DNA of 64,000 nt from Blastomyces gilchristii SLH14081. Taxonomy: Eukaryota > Ascomycota > Eurotiomycetes > Onygenales > Ajellomycetaceae. Location: positions 306,922-370,921 of the forward strand of contig NW_003101677.1 of NCBI RefSeq assembly GCF_000003855.2, read 5' to 3'. The position numbers and the translations under genes are program-made. This document shows, one piece after another, positions 34,183 to 46,047 of the stretch; position 1 is the first letter of the stretch, and every line of letters begins with the position of its first letter. The notes under the pieces were generated by a model, which was not told where the DNA came from, made no database searches, and was given only the letters and a program-made list of their open reading frames with translations.

Positions 34183-35387
34183 ATGTCTACGCCTCCCATT
34201 CCTGCTTCTTTGCAAAGGAGCCTGGATGCCACCAAAGTCGAGTATGTTCAGCTAGGCACTTCTGGGCTTCGGGTATCCTCGCCCATCCTTGGTACCATGG
34301 GCATTGGTGACAAGGACTGGCAGAATTGGGTTATAGAGGAAGAGGAAGGCCTGGAGATACTCAAAGCCGCATGGGATAGAGGTAAGAAAGATATCCCATA
34401 TACGGATATTCAAGGTTTGCATAGCTGAATAAACCAATATAGGGGTCACCACCTGGGACACTGCCAATGTCTATTCCAGTGGCATAAATGAGGAGATTGT
34501 TGGGAAGGCAATAACAAAGTTCGAAATTCCGCGACACAAGCTTACCCTCCTCACCAAATGCAGTGGTACGGTCCCAGATGAACCAAGTATTTTTAACTGG
34601 GGGTTTGAAGCACAGTTAAAGCAGAGCAAGGACTATGTTAATCAAGGAGGTAGGCTCAGATATGGCAACGTCCTCTCCTTTTGCTTCTTTTCTTCTTTAT
34701 GCTAACTCCTAGGGTTGCACAGGCTTGTCGCGGACGGCCATTTTCCATGCCGTTGACGCCTCTCTCCGGCGCCTCGGAACCACCTACATCGACCTCTTGC
34801 AAATTCACAGGTACGACCCGTCAGTCCAACCTGAAGAGACCATGAAAGCACTCCATGACCTCGTCCAATCCGGCAAGGTCCGTTACATCGGTGCCAGCTC
34901 CATGTGGACGTACCAATTTGCTCGCATGCAATTCATCGCCGAGAAAAACGGCTGGACGAAATTCATAAGCATGCAGAACTCGTACAACCTCTGCTATAGA
35001 GAGGAGGAGAGGGAGATGATGAAGTTTTGTAAAGAAACTGGTGTCGGGCTGATCCCGTATGGGCCGCTGTTCAATGGCCTATTGGCAAAACCGACACATG
35101 CGCAGTCCGCTAGGTCGAAACAGAGCCTTGCTATGGCTGGCGGGTTTACGGAAGCGGATCAAACGATCATTAAACGGGTTGAAGAGCTGGCTGAGAAAAA
35201 GGGATGGAATATGAGTCAAGTTGCGTTGGCATGGATTAGGGGGAAAGGTTGCGTTCCCATCGTGGGCTTGACAAGTGGCGAAAGGATGGACGATGCGTGC
35301 GCCGTGCGCGACATGAGGTTGACAGACGAGGAGACTAAGTACTTAGAGGAACCGTATGTTCCGAGGAACATCATGGGACACTTCTGA
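34183..35387 (+). CDS. Aldo/keto reductase
   Basis: Three exons: 34183-34381, 34443-34649 and 34723-35387; 356 residues. It is an NADPH-dependent oxidoreductase of the aldo/keto reductase superfamily (TIM barrel). The four catalytic residues are in place: D72 and Y77 in [15 protein letters not shown]105 in LTLLTKC, and H164 in DLLQIHRYD. The N terminus carries [16 protein letters not shown] and the C-terminal half [18 protein letters not shown] and [14 protein letters not shown], as in the YakC/versiconal-reductase-like branch. The substrate cannot be told from sequence. It lies 409 bases upstream of a Zn2Cys6 regulator on the same strand, and two GATA boxes lie in its promoter. Both short introns have GT...AG ends and preserve frame. 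Confidence 0.92.
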
Positions 35388-35795
35388 ATTCGGGGCGACA
35401 CTCCGGATCAAGCAATCTGTATGGTATGGCCTGCTATCATAACGAATCGTGCTTAAATTATTAGCTTGACAGAAGAAAACCAATAACACATTGTTTTGAC
35501 GCAGATACCATTCACTCGCGTAACTTAATGACAGAACATTTTCACAACAAGGGAGCATAACCTCAAAAGGAGGCAATTATTAATTCCAGGGTTTTGGCCC
35601 TAAGGGCTCCTGCATCAGCTAATTTGAATTAAGGTTTGTAGCCGTTTTAAGGTGGCTGGTAAGGCTCTAGGCCTCCCTGGAGAGCTGACAAAGAGGCGCC
35701 AAGCGGCGACTATGTTGGAGTTGATCCGTGACGTCCTCCTTGTCTGCGATGAATCCAGCTCTCATGCGTTTCTAGTCATTATCCACGAAGGTGTC

Positions 35796-37553
35796 ATGCC
35801 GTTCCCAAGTCATGGTTGCCGCACCTGCAAGCGGCGGCGCGTGAAGGTGAGGGAGTTTTTCCACACCCTAGGTTGGGACGTGGAGAATGGGAGTCACTAA
35901 TATATGGCCCGGCCCCCCTAGTGCGATGAGACCCGCCCGATATGCAATCGATGCCGGAAGGCAAACCTCACCTGCGACAACGTTGAAGATGGTAACTTTA
36001 TCTTCTTGAACGAAAATGAATTTGTAGTCGGTCGTCGAAAGCGTCCTCGGGGGCCTAATGTGAGTGCTCGCATTGGCTCCCACACCGAGGGTGATGGCCA
36101 GAGTTCCAGTCCAACGACCGACAGCCCATCCGCATCCTCGGAGACCACGGGCCCGGCTCTTCAAAGAAGGCATCCCGAACCACGGAGCTCTGTGTCACAA
36201 ACGCTGGAAACTCCTATAGCGGAACAAGCTTTGAATTACTACTTCCGAAACTATCTTGAGATGGAGCATCTTTTACCTGACATTGCAGACAGCCATCTAA
36301 AATATGTCGCGACCAGTCGTTGCTTTACCGAGCCTGACTCCATCCTCAGTCTCGCGATATTTGCAGTATCGCACGCTACGTTTGGGCGCGCACGGAGAAG
36401 CCATGCCTCCTTAGCTGCAGGGTGTAAACAGTACTCAAAAGCTCTTGAGAAAACGAACTTGGCATTGCAGAATCCCAGTCATGCGACCGACAACGATGTT
36501 CTGCTGGCTATAATGCTATTAAGCTTTTATGAGAACTCCGTAACCGACAGGAGGTCGTCACCGGCTTCCAGCCATGCTATCCAAGCGTGGGCTTCGCGTA
36601 GCTTCGCTCACCATGATGGAGCGTTGGCCGTGCTCAGGTTGCGACGACAGACACAGCATCGAACCGGTGCCGCGCACGTTTTGGATAAATTGGTCCGGCG
36701 GCAACTTATGAGATCATTACTGTTACGGAGCTTGCCTTTACCATCATGGCTCGAAGATGGATTCGAATATGGAGAATATGGTTTCGCGCTTGAGCTTGAC
36801 ACTTGCCTGGTGGATGTCGCAAAGATTCGACATCGAGCAAAAACTCTGTTTGCTGATTTCGCAAACAGTTCACTGTACGAACGATGCGATAAAGAAGAAG
36901 AAGAAGAAGAAGAAGGAGAAGCACTTCTCTATAGCTTCTTAGAAGAAGCTTACGCGTTGGATGGGACTTTGGTCTCCTGGACAGAACACCTACCCCTTGA
37001 GAACTGGTATACCACCCATACAGTTAAGGAACACGGGCAAGCGGAGATCCACAACAGGGTGTTTAACAGCACTGTTCACATATACCCCACGGTTGGACAT
37101 GCGGGCATGTGGAATCGCTATCGCGCTCTCCGTCTGGCGGTGCATGACACCATTCTCCAGGCGTTATCCATCCTAGACGGGTTAGTGGACTCAGACAGCA
37201 CAACTGAGCCTCTGGTGGAAGCTGTGAAGGTGACGACCGAACACCTTTCGGATGATATATGCGCAAGCGTACCATACATGTTAGGTCTAGTTGAAGCTGG
37301 TTGTGCCATTGCAGATGATGTTATTATCGCCGACCCCCCGGCTTCAACGAAGAGAACTGTTAAAGCCACAACAGCGGGGCTTCTTTGCTGGCCTTTGGCT
37401 ACGGCGGTAATGGTCTCAGGAATACCAGAAAAACACGAACTGTATCTGAAAAGCTGTTTGCTCGAAGTAAGCGAGATTGTTGATGATGGCGTGCTCGAAC
37501 GGCTTGCGGTTTTCTTTCCCCGACTATCCAAGTCCTCCTCGTATGCGCGGTAG
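35796..37553 (+). CDS. Zn2Cys6 transcription factor
   Basis: Two exons: 35796-35846 and 35922-37553; 560 residues. The binuclear zinc cluster is formed across the intron: C8, C11, C18, C25, C28 and C35 in GCRTCKRRRVK / CDETRPICNRC. This intron position inside the cluster is common in the group beginning with a short MxxPSHGCRTCK-like start. A basic linker (RRKRPRGPN) and a Ser/Thr-rich region follow, then a helical regulatory domain of the fungal type. A GAA/AAG repeat at 36893-36925 encodes an acidic run of glutamates and may vary in length. It should bind CGG-containing DNA as a dimer; its targets are unknown. The neighbouring reductase gene is a candidate target only by position. An upstream in-frame ATG (35652 region) was not used because the chosen start fits the family. 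Confidence 0.9.
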
Positions 37554-37914
37554 TCCAACACCTAACCTTCCATTATACTTTTCACTTGACTCTCCCCGCG
37601 CACTAGCGCTGCATTGAGAGGGGCGACGGGGTACCCTGCTTACGGAGTTAAGGTCTTGTCATATGGCGCCTGTCACATTGTTGTAGCTTTCTCATGCCTA
37701 GCTAGCATCTTTAGTTCAACTTATAGGTTCGACACCAATCGAGTATGATAGCAAATATGACATTACTCCGTCCTGTTGTACAGAGTACAGTAGCGCAATT
37801 TAGCCATAAAAGTGAACAGGGATGGAAAATGCAGCAGATGGCGATGTCATTGCCAAGTAGATGACTAAGCCACCCGCGGCCATTCCCCGCATTTTCGCAA
37901 ACGCGGAGGAAGAG

Positions 37915-37925
37915 CACGTGATATC
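37915..37925. promoter_or_regulatory. CACGTGATATC box upstream of the C2H2 factor
   Basis: The 11-base word is identical to the one at 25020-25030 before the uL5m gene and lies 85-95 bases before the C2H2 factor start. CACGTG is a bHLH-type core. A regulatory role is inferred from position and repetition. Confidence 0.45.
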
Positions 37926-38010
37926 TCTCCTCAGCGGGCGGCGCAACCCCCTCATTCTCCTCTAATTCTCCGCTCTCCCTGGATCTCACTGTCGACGCTC
38001 CCCATGAAAG

Positions 38011-40816
38011 ATGGATAGTAACCGGCCTGCGCCTGGTCGCGTGAGGAAGAAGAGCACATCGGCCGCCCGCAAATCGCTGTCTTGCGAGTATTGCAGTCGC
38101 CCATTTGCGCGCCTGGAACACCTCCAGAGACATCTCCGCACACGTTGAGTTACCCTCCCCCCACCAACCCCTGAAGCCTCCTTTTCGGCCCCGTATGTGC
38201 ATACTATGTTTGTCATCGTCATGACCTGACCTCCAGTTTTAGACACAAAAGAAAAGCCGTTTTCGTGCGAGATATGCTCCAAATCATTTGCGAGAAGGTG
38301 AATTGATTCTTATAATTGTCTGTTCCTGGTCCCCTGGGGCTTGTCAAGTAGTAATTGGGTTACATGTTGATAGTGATCTCCTCGTCCGCCATGAGCGCCT
38401 AGTCCACCCCTCAGAGGGAAATGCGCATCACCGTGCCGAAAATAGGACAACTGCCGCTGCTGATGTATCCGCAACCCCCGCAGCCATACCCGCCCCACCT
38501 CCACCTCCGCCTCCATCCTCAAACCATGACAGCCACTTATTGAACCTGCCGCAGCCTGTGGCCACTAATTCACCTGCAGTAACCCACCCAAACATACCCG
38601 TCCATTCTGCTCAGATAGCAGAACCAGCCCAGTTCAACCCGTCGTGGGGGTATGACCTTAACCTCCTCTCGCACGCCGCAAGCCATGTTGCGCTCGAGGG
38701 CCAGCAGGAGACACTTGAGCCAATTCGCAAAACACCTGTGCAGGAAAAGCAAATAACTGGTAACTATGGCGTGGAGCCATCTCTACTGGACCTTGCGGAT
38801 CTAGGGGACCCGGTCCAGGATTTCGGTGTCTTCCTAGAAAGCGTTGGTCTGTCATCCGATTGGGACTTGGGGATGTTTTCGACGGCAGGTGAAACGGAAC
38901 CTATACTCCCTGGGGTAATACCACCCCCCTCTTTTGATCCAAAACACCCGATGAATCCTCCAAGATACAACAATGGAGACATTATAGGCGACCAGCGCAC
39001 CTCCACAGAAGACGCTCCATCTTTTTCAAATTTTGGATCCCGCCTCCCCTCGCTCCAACCAGAGTCTCACGACCCGGAGGATCGTCTTGGGATCCCCGAT
39101 GAAATCGCCCAGACTCGGCCGGCGTGGGATGTGTCAAATCAAGATAGGCAACTTTTCATTGCCCGACTAGAGGATTTCGCCCACGTACTTCCCAAAGGTT
39201 TTGTGCCTCCGTCAAGACATGCACTGTCTCGGTTTTTTGCTGGCTATATCAATGGCCTGAACGAACATCTTCCCTTCATCCATGTCCCAACACTTTCTGT
39301 GGCTAGATGCCCGCCTGAGCTAAGCCTCGCGCTAGCCGCTGCCGGCTCTCATTACAGGTTCGAAAATAATCGAGGAATCGATCTTTTTTACGCTTCTAAA
39401 TCAATTCTTCTTGAACGACTTCGACGACGAGATTCTCGACGAGTGCCTCAAGTACCATGGGGATTTGGTGGACCCAGTCCTGGTGTTCATCGCTCCCGAG
39501 CCTCGTCCTCGATTTCTAATCCTGGTAGTAGCCCATTCCAGCAGCCATACATATCTGCTGTGGATGGTGCCACGTACCTTGGCGAAGATTCCGTTGCACA
39601 AATGGAAATCATCCGTACTTTCCTCCTCCTCACTGTATTTGCTTCATGGGAAAGACATCCCGAATTGCTACGCGAGATACTTGCGCTTCAAAGCACCCTT
39701 GCCAGGCTTGTTCGCGATCATGGCCTTGTCGAATCCACGCCAACATCGGACGGGATAAGCTGGGAAGATTGGGTTCACCGCGAAGCTGATAGGCGAACCA
39801 AGCTTATTGTTTATTGTTTTTTCAATCTCCATTCCATTATGTACAATATACCTCCGTTGATTTTGAATTCTGAGCTGAAGCTCAACATGCCGGGACCTGC
39901 TGAAGAATGGAAAGCACCCAATGCAGCTCAATGGCGCCGGTTGCACCGGTCCCGTGTTGAAGGGGATACTTCATTTCAAGAAGCTTTTATGAAGCTTTTT
40001 ATCAAATCGCCGCAGTCGAATGGTGTTACGCCTATATCCCCATTGGGAAATTATGTTCTGATCCATGCAATAATTCAACAAATTTTCTTTGCCCGGCAGC
40101 TATGCCTATCATCCCCTCTGATGTCTGGCACTAGCTTACGACCCGAAGATCTTTCAGTCTTGGACTCTTCTCTGAGCGCATGGAAAGCTGGTTGGAGGCG
40201 AACTCCGGAATCAAGTATCGACCCTCAAAGCCCGGCCGGTCCGATCGCATTTACATCAACTGCTCTTCTCGGCTTAGCGTATATCAGGCTGCATCTGGAT
40301 CTCGGCCCCTGCCGCAACCTTGTAACCCAAGACCCAGTTCAGATTGCACGGGCTCTTAAAGAGTCACCACCTGTCGTGCGGAACCCAAGGCTAACTATGG
40401 CGTTATTGCATTCCGCACATGCCCTCTCGATCCCAGTACGACTAGGGATAGATTTCGTTGCAAAGACTCATTCGTTTTTCTGGAGTATACAACATTCAAT
40501 TTGCAGTCTCGAGTGCGCATTTCTGCTCAGCAGATGGCTTCTCGCAATTCCTGCCACTCAATCCGACCAGCGGCTATCCGACCATGAGCAAAAACTACTC
40601 TTGTGGGTAAAGAGCATGATGGAGGAGACAGATATGGTTTTCAATATGGCCAATACGGGCGAGCTGGACTTTATAAATGACCCACTCAAATTGAAGGAGC
40701 TTAGTATCGCCGTTGTTCGCGTATGGTCGAGAACTTTCAAAGGAAACACGAGCTGGCCCATCGTGGACCTCATCGGGTCGAGTTTAGAGGTCTATGCCGA
40801 TTTGCTGGAGTCTTAG
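38011..40816 (+). CDS. C2H2 zinc-finger transcription factor with fungal regulatory domain
   Basis: Three exons: 38011-38143, 38243-38297 and 38374-40816; 876 residues. Two classical C2H2 fingers are split by both introns: C25/C28/H41/H45 (CEYCSRPFARLEHLQRHLRTH in total, 21 residues apart end to end) and C53/C56/H69/H74, joined by a TKEKPF linker of TGEKP type. A polyproline run and a long disordered region follow. The rest is the alpha-helical fungal-trans domain (PF04082-like: HLPFIHVPTLSV, LLLTVFASWERHPELL, READRRTKLIVYCFFNLHSI). This C2H2 plus fungal-trans design is typical of filamentous ascomycetes; the targets are unknown. A four-codon upstream ORF overlaps its start (ATG at 38004), and CACGTGATATC lies about 90 bases upstream. 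Confidence 0.92.
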
Positions 40817-42018
40817 AAATGTCTCTACATACTCAAGTTACACATAAACAATCTCTTTCTACTTTCATTTATTCGATCTGGGTCATACCTTAGTTGTGAT
40901 ACCCAAAACACCCCGATGCCTACAGTCTATGGTTCTTGAATACTTCACGTTCGCCTACGCCTTTCTGAATAAATTTAACATGTGAACACCCAGAGAAGGT
41001 TTTACCTAATCGATTTGCTCTGCTGCTGGTTGACACTCTCTCAACTTACCCGTCTGATTGGGCGCGGCATCAAGTGCCGTCTTCCTCCCATACCGTCCGC
41101 TCTACCTACACCTCCTTCCCTCTTCTCGCCTAATTCTCTCGATTGACATGTCTCCTCTATTACTGGTCACGGCGCCTAGCGTTTTGCTTTAAGAGGCTAT
41201 CTGGGTTGAGTATCTCCATCAACTTCTCTGAACGATATACTAAGATATCTCCCTCATTGTGCCACATCTCACATCATCATTATTCAAGAAGCAAATAAAC
41301 GAAGATGCGAGAAGCAATGCCTGCCTCTTAGCTGTCTGTGCACATTCTGAATTGACCTATTCTTCTTTTGATATAAGGCATGGCATGTTCTCCCTTCCAA
41401 GAAACCTACCTCGTCCCGATCGGGCCTTTTATAAATCCGTTTCTTCCTACCTCACTAATATCGAATTTTTTTCGAATTTTTTTCTTGTTTCTTTTCTCCT
41501 TTTTTTTATTTTTTTTTATTTTTATTTTTATTTTTTTATATATAGCATAATACCCCAAATATCTCCCTACCCAAAGGAACCGGGGATGACGAGAGCGAAT
41601 TTTTCTCCCTTCTTATATATGCCTCTCAAAAGGAGTATAATGACGAGATGTGGTCAAGTGGAATTGACTGCAAACGAAAAAATGGACCCTGATATTTTCT
41701 CCATTATTGTTCCATTCCTATTATCTTTTTATATCTCTTATGGTATATTTTTATTCTCGCATGTTATTTATGGCCCGTTTGAATCGGCTGCTGCACGGCG
41801 GCCATAAAGAGAATTAGCTAGGAAAAGCCAAACGAAACAGTTGGATTTTGTTGGGGTCGGTTGAGTAAGGAAAAAGGGGCGATGTTATTTTGCTCTTCTC
41901 TTTCTTTTCCCCCCTTTCAAGGTGTTGGGTAAATTCCTTTTTCATTTCTTCTTTAACTACTATCCTTCTTATATTGCGTTAACTCCATGCTCAGCTTCCA
42001 TCCTCCCTAACGAGGGGA

Positions 42019-42052
<34 letters not shown>

Positions 42053-42340
42053 CCTTTCGCCACAGTAACAACGCCACCCTGACATATTTCATATGATTTA
42101 ATAAACTACGGCTTTGGAGGAAAAGATGAATATCAGAAATGGCTGTAACATTTGTAAGGCATCTCAGGCTGCATAGTCTTCTCATGATTCATTCCATACA
42201 GAGCTCTACATGTTAAGTTGGACCGTCAAAAACCAACATAAGGGCAGTCATATCTTCGCTGCGAGGTGGGATATAAAGACCAATCACAAAAAACCTCTGC
42301 TAAAAAAGGTCCAATAAAAGGACTCATCCATCGTCCATCA
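40817..42340. other. Convergent intergenic region with T-rich and TA-repeat tracts
   Basis: About 1.5 kb between two stop codons facing each other. It holds a T-rich tract at about 41466-41540 and a TA repeat at about 42021-42050. A 182-codon plus-strand frame at 41259-41807 is driven by the T-rich tract (phenylalanine and tyrosine runs) and was rejected. No other feature was seen. Confidence 0.6.
42021..42050. repeat. TA dinucleotide repeat
   Basis: About 13 uninterrupted TA units flanked by T and A. Simple repeat, about 300 bases downstream of the ZNF511-like gene's stop. Confidence 0.9.
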
Positions 42341-43490
42341 TCATCGTCCCTGCTTTTGCCGTTGTTTCTTCCCATCCATCCTCAAAGCTACGCTCGTCGG
42401 CACAAACCTGAGGGCCGACATCGACTTTTCCAATTCTGCAATATCAGGCCCTTTGTCATTCGAGTTGCCATTGGAGTTAGATTTGCCCATGGTTGTTGCT
42501 GCGACTGTCCTTGAGGGAGCAGATTTCATGTGCATTGGTAATTGTATACTTCCTGCGGGGTTACCTAGGTTTGTGCGGATGGTGGTATCGTCGTTGATGC
42601 TGCTGTGGTCCGGTAGAGGCGCGACGTTACTAGGATTTTCTCCTCCTGTGGATTGAGACAGTTTCCGTCGTCTCAGGCGGTTTTCATGTTGTGTTGCGTT
42701 GGGTACTGAGACACGTCGGCGGTGGGTTGGTGCCATGCCTCCCCTGAGCATCGAGTTGTATTGATCGATACCAGTGACGACGATGGAGAAATTATAAAAC
42801 TATTCAATTTTAGCGGCTTGTGGGGTTAGTTGACGAGTTTATTAGGGGAGGGAGGGGGCTTGAAGATTTAGAGTCGTCTTAACATTTTTCTATTTTTCTC
42901 TGTCTATTTTACGCATACGGTCCTGATAGAATAGGTGAAATGAAAGGGGGTAGATAGTAACTCACCCTCGGGAATTGATGCTTGTCGATAAGATGGAGTC
43001 TTCTTTTCTGACTTGTCGAGCATTTCCGATCACAACCTTCAACAAAACATGAGAACTACCCGTTCAGGTTAGTTTCAATAATCATTACAGTGCAGATTAC
43101 GTGAGAATTAAAAAATGAAAATAAAATATAAAGTATCACCGTCTTTTCGCCCCGTTCCATACGCGAAGCAATGAGGGGATCGTGGAGCTCCTCGATGTGC
43201 AAAGTAAGAAAATGAGTAGTAGGGAAATTCTTCCCGCACTCCAAACACCGATTGGAATGCGCTTGCGCATAATGGACTTCGTAGTCTTCATACGTCGAAA
43301 ATGAGATATGTTCCCTATGAGGAGGCAACGAGCAACGCATCACTTCCTGATCTCCATTCTGGTCGTCTAAATGGACCTGTTTCCCAGGGGGGGAAGTTTG
43401 GGGGCCCATGGCTGTAGACGGTATGTGAGAATCCACAGGCGAACCTGGCGGTTCAAATGCCAGAGACTCTTCTCGTGAGCGTTTGGCCAT
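42341..43490 (-). CDS. ZNF511-like C2H2 zinc-finger protein
   Basis: Three exons: 43490-43140, 43055-42966 and 42799-42341; 299 residues. It carries a conserved three-part finger block: a first half-finger RCSLPPHREHISFSTYEDYE, a second with C82, C85, H98 and H103 (NRCLECGKNFPTTHFLTLHI), and a third with CFVEGCDRKC at 120-129 and HLIDKH. This arrangement matches the eukaryotic ZNF511 family, whose function is poorly known. Exon 3 begins FYNFSIVVTGIDQYNS and leads to an Arg/Ser-rich disordered tail ending in a conserved-looking ADIAELEKSMSAL-type helix (read here as PDIAELEKSMSALRF). The introns keep frame at phase 0. It is divergent from LSG1 across 490 bases. Confidence 0.85.
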
Positions 43491-43980
43491 TGTTTAAAAT
43501 GGAGAGAGATCTTAGTCTCTTAGTAACAGGTGGAAAACGGAAACAAGCAAGTACCGTGTTTATCGCTCGAATTAGGTGCCAATCCCCATGCCCTCTCTGA
43601 AGGGCGCTCCGACGACACAATGTGAGCACTCTTATTTACCACTGTGGCGGTTAATACGATCGATTTGGACGAATGCAAAGCCTGTTACTCAAGTTAACTG
43701 GCGTCGACTGAGATTGAAAGGGACTAAAAGAAGTATTGAGTAATTTTCAATCAGCAGAATACGGAGTGTATGTGACATGTTGATGCGCCAGCTACAGATA
43801 TGACGTAGACTCACGTGATGATAACGATGATGACTAAACCCAATGTACAATTATTTGAAATCAGATATTTCGATATTTGCCCCTCCTCCGTCTCTATACA
43901 AACGACTTTTCACTCACATTTCAGTTGAGTGATACCATAAAATTTAAGCAATCGACCGAAATTATACTGTCTCACCCGCC
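43491..43980. promoter_or_regulatory. Bidirectional promoter, ZNF511-like / LSG1
   Basis: 490 bases between the two divergent start codons. It contains CACGTGATG at 43812-43820 (about 165 bases before the LSG1 start) and TACGGAGTGT at 43760-43769. Both words recur in other non-coding parts of this window. Shared control of the pair is inferred only from their spacing. Confidence 0.5.
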
Positions 43981-46047
43981 ATGGCGCCACCAAAGTCCAA
44001 AAATGCCGTTGGACTGGGGAATAGTTTGATGAATGATCGTTTCGGGAAGGGAAAAGGTAGTGATCGCAAAAAAGCTTCCTATAGCGCTGCTGCTGTTCAA
44101 CGGACTGGTCCAAACGGCGAAACCTATATTACGAACCCAAATGAGGAGGCATCATGGGTTAAAATGCGAAGTATCACCGAGCAAGGTGCTCTGGATGAGT
44201 TTCTCAGCACAGCAGAGCTTGCCGGCACGGATTTCACGGCCGAGAAACTGAATAATGTCAAAATCATACATACAGATCAGAGGAATCCTTATCTACTTTC
44301 TGCAGCTGATGAAAGGGCTGCAGTCAAGAAGCATCAACGGAATCGTGGCAGATTGACAGTTCCCCGTCGACCGCAATGGGACAAATCAACAACCCCACAA
44401 CAGCTGGATAGAATGGAGCGGGAGAGTTTACTTGAATGGAGACGAGGGCTTGCAGAGTTACAAGAACACCAGGATCTACTATTGACTCCATTTGAGAGGA
44501 ACCTGGAAGTTTGGAGGCAGTTGTGGAGAGTTATTGAGCGGTCAGACCTGGTCGTGCAAATTGTTGATGCGAGAAATCCCTTACTCTTCAGATCGGAGGA
44601 CCTGGAAAAATACGTGAAGGAAGTTGATCCTCGGAAGCGGAACTTGTTATTGGTAAACAAGGCAGATATGATGACCGAGAAACAGAGAGAAATATGGGCG
44701 GATTATTTCGAAGAGCACGGTATCAATTACAAATTTTTCTCGGCCGCATTGGCCAAGGAGAGCCTCGAGGCGATGGAGTTGGCTAACAAAGACATGGACA
44801 AGGATGTCTCAGAGGAGGAGGAACTAGCTGATAATACAAAGAGGTTGAACATTGACGATGCAGAAGAGGATTCCAGCGAAGAGGAATCGGAGACTGATGA
44901 GGGTGGACCACTCCCCAACCTCCCTAGATCGCGCACGCAGATTCTTACGATTGACGAACTTGAGGAACTCTTCCTTACAGCTGCACCGCACATACAAAAA
45001 AACGAAGGGGAGAACGGGAAACCCAAACCAACGACTGTTGGTCTTGTCGGATATCCTAATGTTGGTAAATCCAGTACAATAAACGCCCTCCTTGGCGCGA
45101 AGAAAGTATCAGTATCTGCCACGCCGGGGAAAACCAAACACTTCCAAACACTCTATCTCTCACCAAATCTCCTCTTGTGTGATTGTCCCGGTCTGGTCTT
45201 CCCTAACTTTGCAACAACAAAAGCGGAACTTGTCGTAAATGGTGTTCTACCGATTGACCAGCTTCGCGAATTCTTGGGCCCGGCCGGTATTGTGGCCAAA
45301 CGCATTCCAAAACCCTTCTTGGAAGCTGTGTATGGTTTTAAAATCAATATGCGACCTCTCGAAGAGGGAGGAACTGGAGTTCCCACGGCTTCCGAAGTTC
45401 TTCGTGCATATGCGCGCGCCCGAGGCTTCGCCACCACCGGTCTTGGCCAGCCTGACGAATCCCGCGCTGCAAGATACGTATTAAAAGACTATGTTAGCGG
45501 GAAACTCCTGTTCTGCCACCCTCCACCTACTTCCGAATCCGAAGTTGAAGCTGGGAAGAAACCGATCGATCCGGCAGAGTTCAACCGAGAATTATACGAT
45601 ATTTCCCATCTACCTCCAAAGAGACGTGACGCTCTCCTTAATCAGGGGTTAGCGCCCTCCTTGTCCGGCTATGATGAGTCGTCTAGCCACGCTGATACCG
45701 ATGCCGACACGAACGACGACACCTTATCGCTCCCATCCTCTATCGTTTCTCACCCGCAGGGTGCTCGCTCGCGGAACCTGGACACTGGCTTCTTCTCGTC
45801 AGTTGGCTCAGGAGGAGCGGGACATGTTAAAATGCCCTTCAGTTACCAATATACTGAACAAGGTGCTATTCAGAGACAAAAGGAGCTTTCTGGTCGAAAA
45901 CAAAGAATGATGGTTGCGTTAGAGAACGGGGTTGATCCTTCGGAGCTTAGCAGGGCTGGCAAGAAGCACTTTAAGGGTGGGAAGAGAAAGGAAATAGAAC
46001 GAAGGAAGAAGGCATTATCTAAGACAGGGGAGGAGGATTTCTATTAG
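43981..46047 (+). CDS. LSG1: Large-subunit GTPase 1 (Lsg1), 60S maturation
   Basis: Intronless gene, 688 residues. It is a circularly permuted GTPase of the YlqF/YawG family: G4 NKAD (226-229) precedes G1 GYPNVGKSS (357-365), G2 region TPGKTKHFQT and G3 DCPG (401-404). The N terminus has the conserved Lsg1 stretch with DARNPLLFRSEDLE, and an acidic insertion (about 275-315) separates G5 and G1, as in eukaryotic Lsg1. Lsg1 acts in the cytoplasm on pre-60S particles, where its GTPase step releases the export adaptor Nmd3. The C terminus is Lys/Arg-rich (KHFKGGKRKEIERRKK), suited to rRNA contact. Family, start and length are all consistent. Confidence 0.96.
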   Translation: MAPPKSKNAVGLGNSLMNDRFGKGKGSDRKKASYSAAAVQRTGPNGETYITNPNEEASWVKMRSITEQGALDEFLSTAELAGTDFTAEKLNNVKIIHTDQRNPYLLSAADERAAVKKHQRNRGRLTVPRRPQWDKSTTPQQLDRMERESLLEWRRGLAELQEHQDLLLTPFERNLEVWRQLWRVIERSDLVVQIVDARNPLLFRSEDLEKYVKEVDPRKRNLLLVNKADMMTEKQREIWADYFEEHGINYKFFSAALAKESLEAMELANKDMDKDVSEEEELADNTKRLNIDDAEEDSSEEESETDEGGPLPNLPRSRTQILTIDELEELFLTAAPHIQKNEGENGKPKPTTVGLVGYPNVGKSSTINALLGAKKVSVSATPGKTKHFQTLYLSPNLLLCDCPGLVFPNFATTKAELVVNGVLPIDQLREFLGPAGIVAKRIPKPFLEAVYGFKINMRPLEEGGTGVPTASEVLRAYARARGFATTGLGQPDESRAARYVLKDYVSGKLLFCHPPPTSESEVEAGKKPIDPAEFNRELYDISHLPPKRRDALLNQGLAPSLSGYDESSSHADTDADTNDDTLSLPSSIVSHPQGARSRNLDTGFFSSVGSGGAGHVKMPFSYQYTEQGAIQRQKELSGRKQRMMVALENGVDPSELSRAGKKHFKGGKRKEIERRKKALSKTGEEDFY

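Noticed and set aside
37722..37740. GGTTCGACACC as a tRNA B box
   Set aside because: Not a proper GGTTCGAATCC match and no A box or cloverleaf could be placed around it.
41259..41807. 182-codon plus-strand frame
   Set aside because: Driven by a T-rich tract giving runs of Phe/Tyr/Ile; sits between convergent genes; no similarity seen.
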